The notes under the pieces were generated by a model, which made no database searches, had not been told where the DNA came from, and saw nothing but the letters and a program-made list of their open reading frames with translations. Positions 26,623 to 35,250 of a DNA stretch of 44,618 bases are shown here, in pieces. Every line of letters starts with the position of its first letter. The stretch's first letter is position 1. The stretch is taken from positions 1 to 44,618 of the forward strand of contig JAFGOE010000049.1 in assembly GCA_016926625.1 (NCBI GenBank). The letters run 5' to 3'. A program made the position numbers and the translations under genes. Origin of the DNA: Candidatus Zhuqueibacterota bacterium (lineage in GTDB: Bacteria > Zhuqueibacterota > Zhuqueibacteria > Thermofontimicrobiales > Thiofontviventaceae).

Positions 26623-27099
26623 ATGAGCGATATCTGGTGGCAAAAAAGGTTTTACAGTGCTGGCTGTCGGATAACTATTCCCCGCAAAATTGTGATAAAG
26701 ATTTTGACCGAAGCCAAAGATCACTTAAGTGCAGATGATATTTATGATCAGGCGATCAAGCTGAATTCTCCGATCGGCATGACCACAATTTATCGTACAT
26801 TAGAATTGTTAACACAACTTGGATTGATTCAAAAATTTGATTGCGGCGATAACAAGACGCGCTATGAGATGCCATGTGGGGTGAGAGAAATAAAGTACCA
26901 TCATCACATGATTTGCGTATGCTGTAAGACGATCATCGATTATTATGACTACGCTGAAGAAGAATTTCATCTCATGCAAAAAGTCGAAGAGTCGTTGTCG
27001 AAAAAGTATAACTTCCAAATAATGCATCATACGATCAATTTTTACGGACTCTGCAGTAAATGTCAGAATTTAAGTTCGAGCCAGCAACACAGGTCTTGA
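26623..27099 (+). CDS. Fur-family metalloregulator
   Basis: A protein of 158 residues. The winged-helix DNA-binding half spans ~10-85 (CRITIPRKIVIKILTEAKDH, then MTTIYRTLELLTQLGLI). The dimerisation half has HHHMICVCCKTI with the structural zinc pair C98/C101, and YGLCSKC with C144/C147. Such proteins sense iron, zinc, manganese or peroxide. The sequence does not decide which: it is clearly a two-CxxC Fur/PerR/Zur type. AGGAG lies upstream of the ATG at 26623. No metal-transport or peroxide gene is adjacent. Confidence 0.9.
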   Translation: MSDIWWQKRFYSAGCRITIPRKIVIKILTEAKDHLSADDIYDQAIKLNSPIGMTTIYRTLELLTQLGLIQKFDCGDNKTRYEMPCGVREIKYHHHMICVCCKTIIDYYDYAEEEFHLMQKVEESLSKKYNFQIMHHTINFYGLCSKCQNLSSSQQHRS

Positions 27100-27180
27100 G
27101 ATGCTAAAATTAGGCTTTCTGATGTAACGTCTTGAGCCTTCGATGGAATCATCGTGGGCACGGAGCAATCCTGCGTGAAA

Positions 27181-27321
27181 TTATCTGCGGCTAGTCAGCT
27201 CGAGGTCATAAGGTAAGTCGCTGTGAACATACATCACAAAGACACCTCCCTGGCCTGCGATATCCGAACGTGTCCCTGCACATGATCCACAAACCGCTGC
27301 AAAACTGACAAAGCGGAAAGT
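27181..27321 (-). pseudogene. Start-less coding remnant
   Basis: A minus-strand frame open from a TGA at 27322-27324 to a TAA at 27181-27183 encodes ~46 residues: RFVSFAAVCGSCAGTRSD followed by VFVMYVHSDLPYDLELTSRR. The sequence is clearly protein-like (balanced composition, lipobox-like FAAVCGSC) but has no start codon. It is probably the tail of a decayed gene, or a small protein whose 5' end was lost. I do not recognise a family. Confidence 0.4.
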
Positions 27322-27403
27322 TCATCATACTGTCACATCCCCTGTTTAAACACTTTATAGTATCATTTACAGTGATTCGACCGCTGCATACATAAAAATT
27401 AAA

Positions 27404-27432
27404 TTGACATTTTGATTAAAACAACCTATATT
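27404..27432 (+). promoter_or_regulatory. Consensus promoter for the acyl-CoA synthetase gene
   Basis: TTGACA (27404-27409), exactly 17 bp, then TATATT (27427-27432). Transcription would begin near 27440, giving a ~90-nt leader to the ATG at 27531. It is the best promoter match in the window. Confidence 0.75.
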
Positions 27433-27530
27433 AACGTAGCAATCTTAGATATTGCCATCCGAAAATATCAATTTAAACTTTATATTTATAATAGGTTAAT
27501 GAATCAATTCCAAGAAAGGTTAAGCTTACG

Positions 27531-29237
27531 ATGAAATTTGGATTGTCGAAATATACATTAGATCTGTTTTTACAGAGAATCGTTGAAAAATACCCTGATC
27601 GTCCGATTTTAGCATTGGTAGGAGAAAAACCGTTCACCTATGCCGGGTATAACAGAAAAATAGTTGCGCTGAGAGAGAATTTACAGGGTTTGGGAATCAG
27701 GAAACAGGATAAAATCGTGATTCTTGGCAAATCTTCTCCTAACTGGGCGATCGCCTACATGGCTATCATGACCATGGGAGCCGTTGCTGTACCTGTTTTG
27801 GAGGGATTTCCGGAATCAGATATTGAACATATCATTAAACATTCTGAAGCCGTGGCCATTTTCATTACAGAAAATTTCCACCAGAATTATAATCTTCCTT
27901 CTTTGACTCATTTGAAATTGATCATCAAGCTGGATGATCTATCGGTAATTTCAGGTACTGCTCATCCGAAAAACAAGATCACAAGATTATTACATGACAT
28001 TCCTGAGAAGGTCATGCGACCGTTTGATCGCAGTCCTGACAAAAATCTCGATGAGGTGATTGATGAAGATGACATCGCTGAGATACTCTATACTTCAGGC
28101 ACGACCGGACATTCCAAAGGGGTTATGTTGACACATAAAAATCTGGTCAGTAATTTATTCGAAGGCCCTGATCTATTGAAGGTCATCAATTCAAACAGCG
28201 TGGTATTGTCGATATTACCGATGGCGCATGGATTTGGATCAACCTCCGGTTTTTTATCTATCATTTACTGCGGAGGATGCATATACTATTTAAATAAAGC
28301 GCCGTCACCCAAGGTATTGATGGATGCCATGGCGGAAGTAAGGCCCACTATATTCGGAGCCGTGCCATTGGTATTCGAAAAAATTTATCATAAGAAAGTT
28401 GTGCCCACAATTTCAAGTAGTTTCCTATTACGAACATTGATGAAGACGGCGTTCACGAAACGCCTGCTGTACAAACTGATCGGTAAAAAATTATACAAGC
28501 AGCTGGGAGGACGCCTCGATTGCATCATTATAGGCGGCGCAAGTTTTTCGTCGGAGGTAGAGCTATTTATGCAACAGGGAGGTATTCCATACTGTTGTGG
28601 TTATGGACTGAGTGAATGTTCTCCATTAGTCACGTTCTCCTCGATGGAAAGCCAAAAAATGGGTTCACCAGGGCATGCGATTACCGATGTGCAAATCAAA
28701 ATCATCGATCAGGATCCTGGTTCTGGTATCGGGGAGATATGTGTGAAAGGGCCTAATGTGATGAAGGGGTATTATCGAGATGAGGAAGCCACGCTTAGAG
28801 TATTTACGAGCGATGGGTGGTTTAAGACCGGAGATCTTGGCTATTTAGATGAAGATGGCTATCTGTTTATTACCGGCAGATCGAAGAATGTGATTATCGG
28901 CCCATCCGGCGAAAATATCTATCCCGAAGCGATTGAAGCGAAATTACTGGAATCTATATTTGTCGAGGAGACTCTGGTTTACGAGCTCGAAGATCAGATC
29001 GTAGCCAGAATTTATCCTAATTACAGTTACATCGAGAATCTCAAATCAGAAAGAGATGAAAATACCATAGCCTCTGATATCAACGATCTACTGGAACAGA
29101 TCAGAAAGGAAGTCAACGCGAAGTTGCCGGCGTATTCAAAAATCAGTAAAATCATAGAACAGTCGTCGCCCTTTGTCACCACACCGACCAACAAGATCAA
29201 GCGCGCGGAATATGTGCCGGGGTATTTGGAGGTATGA
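27531..29237 (+). CDS. Long-chain acyl-CoA synthetase (AMP-forming)
   Basis: A protein of 568 residues of the ANL superfamily. The P-loop is ILYTSGTTGHSKGVMLTHKN (~185-204). Further motifs are YGLSECSPLV (A5), GWFKTGDLGYLDEDGY (A7), TGRSKNVI (A8) and the C-terminal catalytic lysine in TPTNKIKR. It would activate fatty acids to acyl-CoA through an acyl-AMP, at the inner membrane. Length and similarity to FadD15-type bacterial enzymes are normal. It is a single-gene unit with its own consensus promoter. A MITE-like element begins 4 nt after its stop. Confidence 0.9.
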   Translation: MKFGLSKYTLDLFLQRIVEKYPDRPILALVGEKPFTYAGYNRKIVALRENLQGLGIRKQDKIVILGKSSPNWAIAYMAIMTMGAVAVPVLEGFPESDIEHIIKHSEAVAIFITENFHQNYNLPSLTHLKLIIKLDDLSVISGTAHPKNKITRLLHDIPEKVMRPFDRSPDKNLDEVIDEDDIAEILYTSGTTGHSKGVMLTHKNLVSNLFEGPDLLKVINSNSVVLSILPMAHGFGSTSGFLSIIYCGGCIYYLNKAPSPKVLMDAMAEVRPTIFGAVPLVFEKIYHKKVVPTISSSFLLRTLMKTAFTKRLLYKLIGKKLYKQLGGRLDCIIIGGASFSSEVELFMQQGGIPYCCGYGLSECSPLVTFSSMESQKMGSPGHAITDVQIKIIDQDPGSGIGEICVKGPNVMKGYYRDEEATLRVFTSDGWFKTGDLGYLDEDGYLFITGRSKNVIIGPSGENIYPEAIEAKLLESIFVEETLVYELEDQIVARIYPNYSYIENLKSERDENTIASDINDLLEQIRKEVNAKLPAYSKISKIIEQSSPFVTTPTNKIKRAEYVPGYLEV

Positions 29238-29240
29238 GAT

Positions 29241-29485
29241 ATTTCTTAAAAGCTTTGACCACGAAGCACACGAAGAACCAAAAGACACGAAGAACACGAA
29301 GCCCAATACCCAACCACCCGAGAAGGAGAAGAAATATTCAGAAAATATCCATATAAAAAATAATTCAAATTTAAAAAAGACAATAAAGTATTTTAATATG
29401 ATGTACTTTTTCAGGAAGAGGGGGGAGAGAGGCTTCGTGTTCTTCGTTTTCTTCGTTATCTTCGTGGTCAAAGCTTTTAGGAAAT
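29241..29485. mobile_element. MITE-like element with ~55-bp terminal inverted repeats
   Basis: The left arm (29241-29302) and the reverse complement of the right arm (29431-29485) read almost identically: ATTTC(T/C)TAAAAGCTTTGACC followed by ACGAAG-type units and ending GAAGAACACGAAGCC. Small differences and a short insertion occur in the left arm. Within the arms a CACGAAG-like unit recurs. About 128 bp of AT-rich DNA separates them. No transposase is encoded; the long minus- and plus-strand frames over it come from the palindrome. No clear target-site duplication is visible. Confidence 0.7.
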
Positions 29486-29505
29486 AATTTTTTTCTCAAA
29501 GAAAA

Positions 29506-29533
29506 TTGCATCTTTTTTTAATATTAGTATATT
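29506..29533 (+). promoter_or_regulatory. Promoter for the metallo-hydrolase lipoprotein gene
   Basis: TTGCAT (29506-29511), 16 bp, TATATT (29528-29533), lying ~60 nt before the ATG at 29593. It begins just outside the right arm of the MITE-like element. Confidence 0.5.
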
Positions 29534-29592
29534 GATAAATAGTATATCACAAAACTCTAACTTGTAATAAAATCATGAAGATGGAGGTTATC

Positions 29593-30324
29593 ATGCAAAA
29601 ATATATAATGATAATTCTACTGTCATTCTTAGTCACTTCATGCTCGGAAGCAAAATTATTCGATTCAGACACGATTAAGACTGAGGATGGTAATTTGATT
29701 ATGACGTTTATCGGTCATGGAACATTGATGTTTGAATACAAGGGCGATATTATCCACATCGATCCGGTTAGCAGATATGCGGATTATGAGAAGCTGCCCA
29801 AAGCTGATTTGATCCTGTTGACTCACCAGCATGGCGATCATCTCGATATGACTGCCCTCAATCACATCATGCATGATAGCACTGATGTCATATTGACCGA
29901 ATTATGCCACGGTAAAGTAGGTTCAGGGACCGTCATGAAAAACGGTGACACCACCATGGTGCGGGGACTCCGTATCGCGGCTGTACCTGCTTATAATATC
30001 GTTCATAAAAGAGATAGTGGCGAACCGTTTCATCCCAAAGGTATGGGAAATGGTTATGTCATTACCTTCGCCGATGTCAACGTCTATATCGCGGGTGATA
30101 CAGAAAATGTGCCTGAAATGAAGAACCTGAAGGATATCGATATAGCATTTCTACCCATGAATGTGCCGTATACAATGACTCCCCAAATGGTGGCGGATGC
30201 GGTGAAGTTATTTCAACCCAAAATACTATACCCTTACCATTACGGAGACACTAACGTCGATGATCTGCTCGAGCTTATGAAGGATATGAAAGGTATCGAT
30301 GTCAGAATCAGGGAATTGCAGTAA
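29593..30324 (+). CDS. Metallo-beta-lactamase-fold hydrolase lipoprotein
   Basis: The start at 29593 is chosen because ATGGAGGT supplies a ribosome site just before it and yields a proper lipoprotein signal, MQKYIMIILLSFLVTSC with Cys17. The mature protein is a compact UlaG/COG2220-type MBL fold: FIGHGTLMFEY, the zinc motif THQHGDHLD (H78, H80, D82, H83), then VYIAGDTE as the second metal site and LYPYHYGDT at the end. The hydrolase would be tethered outside the cytoplasm. Related cytosolic enzymes act on lactones or phosphoesters; the substrate here is unknown. Confidence 0.85.
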   Translation: MQKYIMIILLSFLVTSCSEAKLFDSDTIKTEDGNLIMTFIGHGTLMFEYKGDIIHIDPVSRYADYEKLPKADLILLTHQHGDHLDMTALNHIMHDSTDVILTELCHGKVGSGTVMKNGDTTMVRGLRIAAVPAYNIVHKRDSGEPFHPKGMGNGYVITFADVNVYIAGDTENVPEMKNLKDIDIAFLPMNVPYTMTPQMVADAVKLFQPKILYPYHYGDTNVDDLLELMKDMKGIDVRIRELQ

Positions 30325-30417
30325 TAGACGATGTTAGATAAATTCGGTGTGTATATTTACTGTGACACTTTTGTCATACAATTTTGTAATTTGCCGTAAT
30401 AATATCACGGTGTTCAT

Positions 30418-30452
30418 GTCAGCTCCTGTTTCATTCATCTAAAGGAGCTGAC
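30418..30452. repeat. 10-bp inverted repeat (hairpin) downstream of the metallo-hydrolase gene
   Basis: GTCAGCTCCT (30418-30427) and AGGAGCTGAC (30443-30452) are perfectly complementary around a 15-nt loop. No T-run follows on either strand. It may still stop or stabilise the transcript that ends ~95 nt upstream. Confidence 0.45.
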
Positions 30453-30467
30453 AATTTGAACCCGCAC

Positions 30468-30732
30468 TCAGTCGCGCCATACCAGTTTAAACATCGCATT
30501 CCATTCTCCTCTCCTCACGAAACACGTTCCGAAAGGCTCATTGAACGTTTAATCATCTCTCAGCTGCCAACCTTTCTCCCATGGTCTCACTATTCGCCGT
30601 GCCGGGAGAGATTGTCATAAAAAACGGTGCGACATCATTAAGCACTTTGAACGCTGCTTCACAATCCAACGCAAATGATTTCCCAATAGCACCGCGATTT
30701 TTCTCTATATTTCCTATGAAAAAATTATCACA
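30468..30732 (-). pseudogene. Frameshifted coding remnant
   Basis: Two adjoining minus-strand frames read like one protein broken by a frameshift. The first (30553-30732) encodes IGNIEKNRGAIGKSFALDC, then VAPFFMTISPGTANSETMG and a stop. The second (30468-30548, a different frame) encodes FNEPFGTCFVRRGEWNAMF and KLVWRD, then a stop. There is no start codon at the 5' side, where AT-rich DNA begins. Codon and residue composition are protein-like in both pieces. I recognise no family. Confidence 0.5.
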
Positions 30733-30883
30733 TCAATCTAATAAATAAAGAATCAAATCTGATATGTATCACACTTTTATTGAATTTACCCGTTAAATTA
30801 GTGTAAATAATTACAAAAAATTAAATTTGTATCCATTAGGACAGTCGTCTTATTTTCGATACATTTTAAGTTCAAAATTGTAA

Positions 30884-30912
30884 TTGCAAAAAGTATTAAA
30901 AAAAGTTATAAA
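30884..30912 (+). promoter_or_regulatory. Promoter upstream of the OmpA/beta-barrel gene
   Basis: TTGCAA (30884-30889), 17 bp, TATAAA (30907-30912). A ~140-nt leader would follow before the ATG at 31056. The surrounding DNA is very AT-rich, which lowers confidence. Confidence 0.5.
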
Positions 30913-31055
30913 CATTTAAATAACAATATATTATAATATATAATATAAATATGGCATATAATTTGCCTTTAAAGAGGCGGAGAATAAAAAATATGAAAAA
31001 TGACCAATATACAGTCATGAATCGTAAGAAGACCAAAGAGAGAGGTGATATTAAA

Positions 31056-32078
31056 ATGTCACACCAAATAAGCAGATTAGGCGTTAATACAGCAAGATAT
31101 TTATTTATAATTTTCTTGATGTTAGGTTATATGCCGTTGTATGGACAGGACTCAGGTTACGTATGGGTAGAATCGTTTGAGCCGGGCAGTGCAAATCTTG
31201 AAGACGCCACGATTGACGATAAAGCATTAGAATTTGTTGATGAGTTAATGAAACGAGATGATATTGATGTCGAATTTTTAGGAGCATCTGATGAATTGCA
31301 ATGGAGGCAGGCAAATGGTGTAAAGCGACTTTCATCGGCCTGGGACGAAGGTAAAAAACTGGAACGAGCAAGTGAATTGAGGAAGCGTTATAATCGGGGT
31401 GAGATCGGAACGACGGATGAATCGGTTCGAGGAGTAAAGGTAATCTGGTATCCTAAAAAGGAAAATTTAGTCCTGAATTCGAAATTCGATAAGTTAAATT
31501 CTGTCACCGACTCGTTAAAGAAGGAATTGATGGCGTTAGATAATGCGAAATCCCGACAGATTCGGGCACTGCGGGATAGCCTGATTAATCAGGACGCAGC
31601 AGCCAACATGACGACCTATGCTGAGATCTCGACGAACGCGTTCAATTGGGAAATTGAGAGTGGTTTATTTTACTGGACTGGCGGTGGCCATTATGATCTG
31701 ATGTCGCCCTATGTGGGTTTGGCGCTGAAGCGTCAAAATTGGGGTATCGAATTCCAGGGAGGATTTTCACCATGGAGTCACTCTTACATCGACGGCAACC
31801 GCGGCGATGCGTTCTTAATGGGCACATTTAATATTTTACCGCGAGAATGGTACGATTTCAGTGTGGGATTGTTTTCAGGATGGGAATTTTTCACGAGTTC
31901 GGATAATTGGACCATGAAAGTGATCGGTATGACAGCCGGTCCGAACATTCACTTCAAATTTGTTAATTTATATGTTGGATATAACCTGGGTAGTGTATCA
32001 ACACTCAGGGAAACGGGAAATTGGGTTCATGGATTATCTACGACGATCAGCTTTAATTTTAAGCTGAACCGGTGGTAA
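31056..32078 (+). CDS. Outer-membrane protein: OmpA-like N-domain, coiled coil and beta-barrel
   Basis: The ATG at 31056 follows GAGAGGTGAT at good spacing; earlier in-frame ATGs (30951, 30993) lie in the leader and lack this. The product is 340 residues. A signal peptide ends near PLYGQ. An OmpA_C-like segment (~45-125) has DIDVEFLGASDE and DEGKKLERASELRKRYNRGE, but lacks several usual peptidoglycan-binding residues. A short coiled coil follows (DSLKKELMALDNAKSRQIRA). The last ~170 residues have alternating strands (WEIESGLFYWTG through STTISFNFKLNRW, ending in an aromatic residue), typical of an outer-membrane barrel. The PEGA lipoprotein gene follows after 32 nt. Confidence 0.75.
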   Translation: MSHQISRLGVNTARYLFIIFLMLGYMPLYGQDSGYVWVESFEPGSANLEDATIDDKALEFVDELMKRDDIDVEFLGASDELQWRQANGVKRLSSAWDEGKKLERASELRKRYNRGEIGTTDESVRGVKVIWYPKKENLVLNSKFDKLNSVTDSLKKELMALDNAKSRQIRALRDSLINQDAAANMTTYAEISTNAFNWEIESGLFYWTGGGHYDLMSPYVGLALKRQNWGIEFQGGFSPWSHSYIDGNRGDAFLMGTFNILPREWYDFSVGLFSGWEFFTSSDNWTMKVIGMTAGPNIHFKFVNLYVGYNLGSVSTLRETGNWVHGLSTTISFNFKLNRW

Positions 32079-32110
32079 TCTGTGTTTTTATCTTGAAAGG
32101 GGTTTGGAAA

Positions 32111-34609
32111 ATGCGTCGTATAGTAGTCTTTTTATTGGGGGTCTTGATAACCATAGCGATTGGTTGCAGCAAGGCACCTGTCGATACTGATAACCATAAT
32201 GATAATTTGGATGAAAATGAATGGGGAAGCGTTCTGGTCACGGCGGTCGATGTTAACGGAGTCGCCATCGAACGCGTTCATATATATTTGGATGGAAATT
32301 TCTTAGGTTTTACACCGCTTTCGGTTGATACAATCGCCTACGGCATTCATACGTTACGCGCTCAAAAGGAAGGTTTTGAGATCTATTCTGAATCGATGAC
32401 GGTAGACAATCATTTGCTCATACAAAAAGAGATCGTCATGAGACGGGCTCCGTTGAATACCGGACAGCTCTTAATCACGGTAAACGTGGATTCAGTGGAG
32501 ACGACGGTGACAGATAACGCGAATCTGATCCTCGAACAAACATTCGATCAGGAAATCTATCTTACCCTCGAGGCAGGCGGTTACTTTATCCGATGTGAAA
32601 AGGTCGGTTACGAACTGGTACTCAAAGCGGTCATGGTGAGGACAGATAGTGTGACCACGGAGAATATCAAGATGCAGCCACAGTCGCAGCTCAGTCTGCC
32701 ACAAGTAGCGCTATCGGTTCCAGGTTCCGGTTATGTTAACCAACCTGTACTCATCTCCTGGGAGTCTTTCAATGCGACTCAGGTCGACATCGATTATGTG
32801 GAAAATCCAGGCTTAAACGGAAAGAGGGAGGTTAGATTTCAGTCCCCCGGCTATCATTATATAAAGGCAATTGCGCACAATAGTGTCGGAAACGCGACAG
32901 CAACGGATAGCATATTGATAGAAGAATTACCGAACGAAGTACCTGAAATTTCTCTGTCCGTTACTCCTGATCGTATTTACGTCAATCAGGTAGCGACGAT
33001 CAAATGGAACTCGAAAAACGCCACCGAGGTAGCCGTCGATTACGTAACCAATCCGGGATTATCAGGGCAATGGCAGGAACGTTTCTATCAGAGCGGCGAA
33101 GTAGTCGTTCGGGCATTCGCTTACGGACCCGGAGGGGTTGTCGAGGCGCGTGATACGTTGCATGTTGAGGAAAGAACGACTCCTGCACCGACCATCGAAA
33201 TCGATATTGAATTATCGAACGTGGAGGTCAATCAGCCTGTTGCTTTCTCATGGAGTTCAACGGACGCGCGTGAAGTGGCTGTTGATTTTGTGGAGAACCC
33301 GGGACTGTCGGGCCAGCATGAAATGACGTTTTCTACTCCGGGCACTAAAATTATCAGAGCTCATGCTTATGGTGTCGGAGGAGAAGCGCATGATGCGGAT
33401 ACGTTGATCGTAAGACAGCCACTGATGCTGAATCCCACGGTGCAGGTTCATGTATCTCCGAATCAGGTCACCGTCAATGAGGAAGTCATCATCGCATGGA
33501 CGTCTGAGCACGCATCGCAAGTGGATGTCGATTTCGTAACGAATCCGGGATTATCAGGGCAGTGGAAGACCAGGTTCGCACAAGCTGGCGAATACATCAT
33601 CCATGCCAAAGCCTATGGAAATAATACTGTTGCCGTTGCTGCGGATACACTCGTGGTGTCGTCTGAAGAACCGCCTAAACTGGAATTCGAAGTCAGTCCC
33701 GGCACAGTTAACTTCGGCCATGCGGCCAATCTGAGCTGGAGATCGGACGGCGTGCGTGTTGTCATCGATCAGGGTGTGGGCACGCGCGGGCCAATCGGAA
33801 ATGAAGAGTATCTTGCAAAGCAGCCTGGTATGAAATATTTCACAGCGATCGCCTATGGAAGAAATGGCCTAACGACCGTGAAGCGAGATTCGGTGATGTT
33901 CAGGGAAGTCGATAACCCGATACTTCCGGTCATTAGTCTTGCTGTTATGGATAGCGTGCGCGTGGGTGAGCCGGCGATGGTCGAATGGCGGTCATGGAAA
34001 GCCGACCGAGTCGATGTCGACTATATCCCTGGCGCCGGTTTAAACGGGAAGTCGGAGATCGTATTTAATTCGCCCGGTTTACGAGAAATAACTGCTTTCG
34101 CCTTTAACGAATACGGTCAATCGTCGATAACAGATACAATTATCGTGGTGGCTGATCCTGTTGAACCTCAAATAGAGTCCATTATCCTGCCGACAACGGC
34201 TCGTGTCTGTGCATTTCATCAATCGATTCCCAGATCGGTGTATAATGCTGCTTCGGCCGAGATCGAAATGGCGGGTTACTATCGCATAGTAGCTGGAACA
34301 TGGTACAATAGCGGTGATTCACAGAAAAACGAGAGTTACTATCTGACAGTAACCAACTCGCACGGTGAAACGACGCCTCAGAATCCAAATGCCGGTGTTT
34401 ACAAGGTAGTAGCTGATGAACCTGGCCCCCCCCATGCATCAGAACGTGATGCCGGCATTTTTTATTTACCGGAAGGAACGAACTCAATCAATGTGATGCA
34501 CTATTATTTGATTGCTGATCAGTATCCCCAATTCGTCGTGGATGGACCGATCACCAGCTATGAGAGCGTTTATTTGATCTATTTTAAATTGGAATTTGTT
34601 CATGAATGA
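32111..34609 (+). CDS. PEGA-domain lipoprotein with six Ig-like repeats
   Basis: The start at 32111 is chosen because AAAGGGG lies upstream and the signal MRRIVVFLLGVLITIAIGC gives lipidated Cys19. The product is 832 residues. A PEGA domain (~37-100, HIYLDGNFLGFTPLSVDT) and a second related beta module (~112-190) come first. Six repeats of ~76 residues follow (~200-680), each with a core like ISWESFNATQVDIDYVENPG, a PGLSGQ or PGLNGK turn, and an AFAYGPGG-type strand. The fifth is the most diverged. A ~150-residue C-terminal domain is unassigned. It is likely co-transcribed with the OmpA/barrel gene and may form an extended surface structure. A strong terminator follows. Confidence 0.85.
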   Translation: MRRIVVFLLGVLITIAIGCSKAPVDTDNHNDNLDENEWGSVLVTAVDVNGVAIERVHIYLDGNFLGFTPLSVDTIAYGIHTLRAQKEGFEIYSESMTVDNHLLIQKEIVMRRAPLNTGQLLITVNVDSVETTVTDNANLILEQTFDQEIYLTLEAGGYFIRCEKVGYELVLKAVMVRTDSVTTENIKMQPQSQLSLPQVALSVPGSGYVNQPVLISWESFNATQVDIDYVENPGLNGKREVRFQSPGYHYIKAIAHNSVGNATATDSILIEELPNEVPEISLSVTPDRIYVNQVATIKWNSKNATEVAVDYVTNPGLSGQWQERFYQSGEVVVRAFAYGPGGVVEARDTLHVEERTTPAPTIEIDIELSNVEVNQPVAFSWSSTDAREVAVDFVENPGLSGQHEMTFSTPGTKIIRAHAYGVGGEAHDADTLIVRQPLMLNPTVQVHVSPNQVTVNEEVIIAWTSEHASQVDVDFVTNPGLSGQWKTRFAQAGEYIIHAKAYGNNTVAVAADTLVVSSEEPPKLEFEVSPGTVNFGHAANLSWRSDGVRVVIDQGVGTRGPIGNEEYLAKQPGMKYFTAIAYGRNGLTTVKRDSVMFREVDNPILPVISLAVMDSVRVGEPAMVEWRSWKADRVDVDYIPGAGLNGKSEIVFNSPGLREITAFAFNEYGQSSITDTIIVVADPVEPQIESIILPTTARVCAFHQSIPRSVYNAASAEIEMAGYYRIVAGTWYNSGDSQKNESYYLTVTNSHGETTPQNPNAGVYKVVADEPGPPHASERDAGIFYLPEGTNSINVMHYYLIADQYPQFVVDGPITSYESVYLIYFKLEFVHE

Positions 34610-34650
34610 CATAAATTAAGCGTATCTGATTCCATTTTCCCCCCTAAGAA

Positions 34651-34683
34651 AAGCCGTTAGGATTTTATTCCTGGCGGCTTTTT
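34651..34683 (+). terminator. Rho-independent terminator after the PEGA/Ig lipoprotein gene
   Basis: The stem AAGCCGTTAGGA (34651-34662) pairs with TCCTGGCGGCTT (34669-34680), including two G-U pairs, and is followed by TTT. It lies 41 nt after the stop codon. Confidence 0.85.
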
Positions 34684-34847
34684 GATTCAGCACGGTACGT
34701 TTATCTGTATAATTTCGAAAGGAGTGTCGATCAATTGGCGGCAAGTGATCCTCGATGAGCGACGCCTGGAATTACCGAATCGCAGTGCTGCTAAGCATCG
34801 AATTCAGCGTAAAGATAGGAAGCAGTCGGAATGGTTTTCAGCTCAAA

Positions 34848-34874
34848 ACAAAAAAAGCAAGTTCTGCACTTGCT
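34848..34874 (-). terminator. Rho-independent terminator of rpmB
   Basis: On the minus strand AGCAAG-tgcagaa-CTTGCT is followed by a T-tract (the A-run at 34850-34856 on plus). It lies 27 nt downstream of the rpmB stop. Confidence 0.8.
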
Positions 34875-34901
34875 TTCCTGGTATCGCTATATGAGAGGGA
34901 T

Positions 34902-35093
34902 CTAGACGATTTTGGTGACTTTATCGCTTTTCAGACAACGTGTACAAACGTATGTCTTCAGTATTTTGCCCTCGAACTCCACTTTCACTTTCTTCAAATT
35001 AGGAAGAAATCTTTTCTTAGTTAAATTGTGAGCGTGGCTGACGTTATTTCCTACCATCGGGCCCTTGCCGCAAATGCTGCACTTACGAGACAT
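34902..35093 (-). CDS. rpmB: 50S ribosomal protein L28
   Basis: A protein of 63 residues, [20 protein letters not shown] onward, with KRRF-like [12 protein letters not shown] and the closing [10 protein letters not shown]. Two CxxC pairs (C5/C8 and C50/C53) make it the zinc-binding (C+) form of L28. A strong GGAAGGAGAT site precedes the ATG. L28 is a component of the large ribosomal subunit near the E site. The gene is single, transcribed opposite to dusB, and ended by its own terminator. The bacterial L28 length is normal for the short form. Confidence 0.96.
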   Translation of the reverse strand: MSRKCSICGKGPMVGNNVSHAHNLTKKRFLPNLKKVKVEFEGKILKTYVCTRCLKSDKVTKIV

Positions 35094-35213
35094 CGAATAT
35101 CTCCTTCCTGAACATTTATCTCAATATTGACAATTTACATATTTTAAACGATAATTATACGAAATATTTATCTAAAAAGCAAGCAAATTATTGGTTTTTG
35201 TACAAAAAAGGGC

Positions 35214-35242
35214 TTGCAAGTTTTGTCAAAAAATGTTATATT
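35214..35242 (+). promoter_or_regulatory. Promoter placing the dusB transcript start at its ATG
   Basis: TTGCAA (35214-35219), 17 bp, TATATT (35237-35242). Initiation 7-8 bases later falls at 35249-35251, which is the ATG of dusB, so the mRNA would have no leader. No ribosome-binding site exists before that ATG, consistent with this. Confidence 0.65.
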
Positions 35243-35250
35243 TTGCCGTT

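Noticed and set aside
29136-29487. 111- and 104-residue frames on both strands
   Set aside because: They arise from the large inverted repeat; neither has a coding signature.
34682-35024. Two plus-strand frames between the PEGA lipoprotein gene and rpmB
   Set aside because: They run through the rpmB terminator and into rpmB on the other strand, with no motif or homology I can see.
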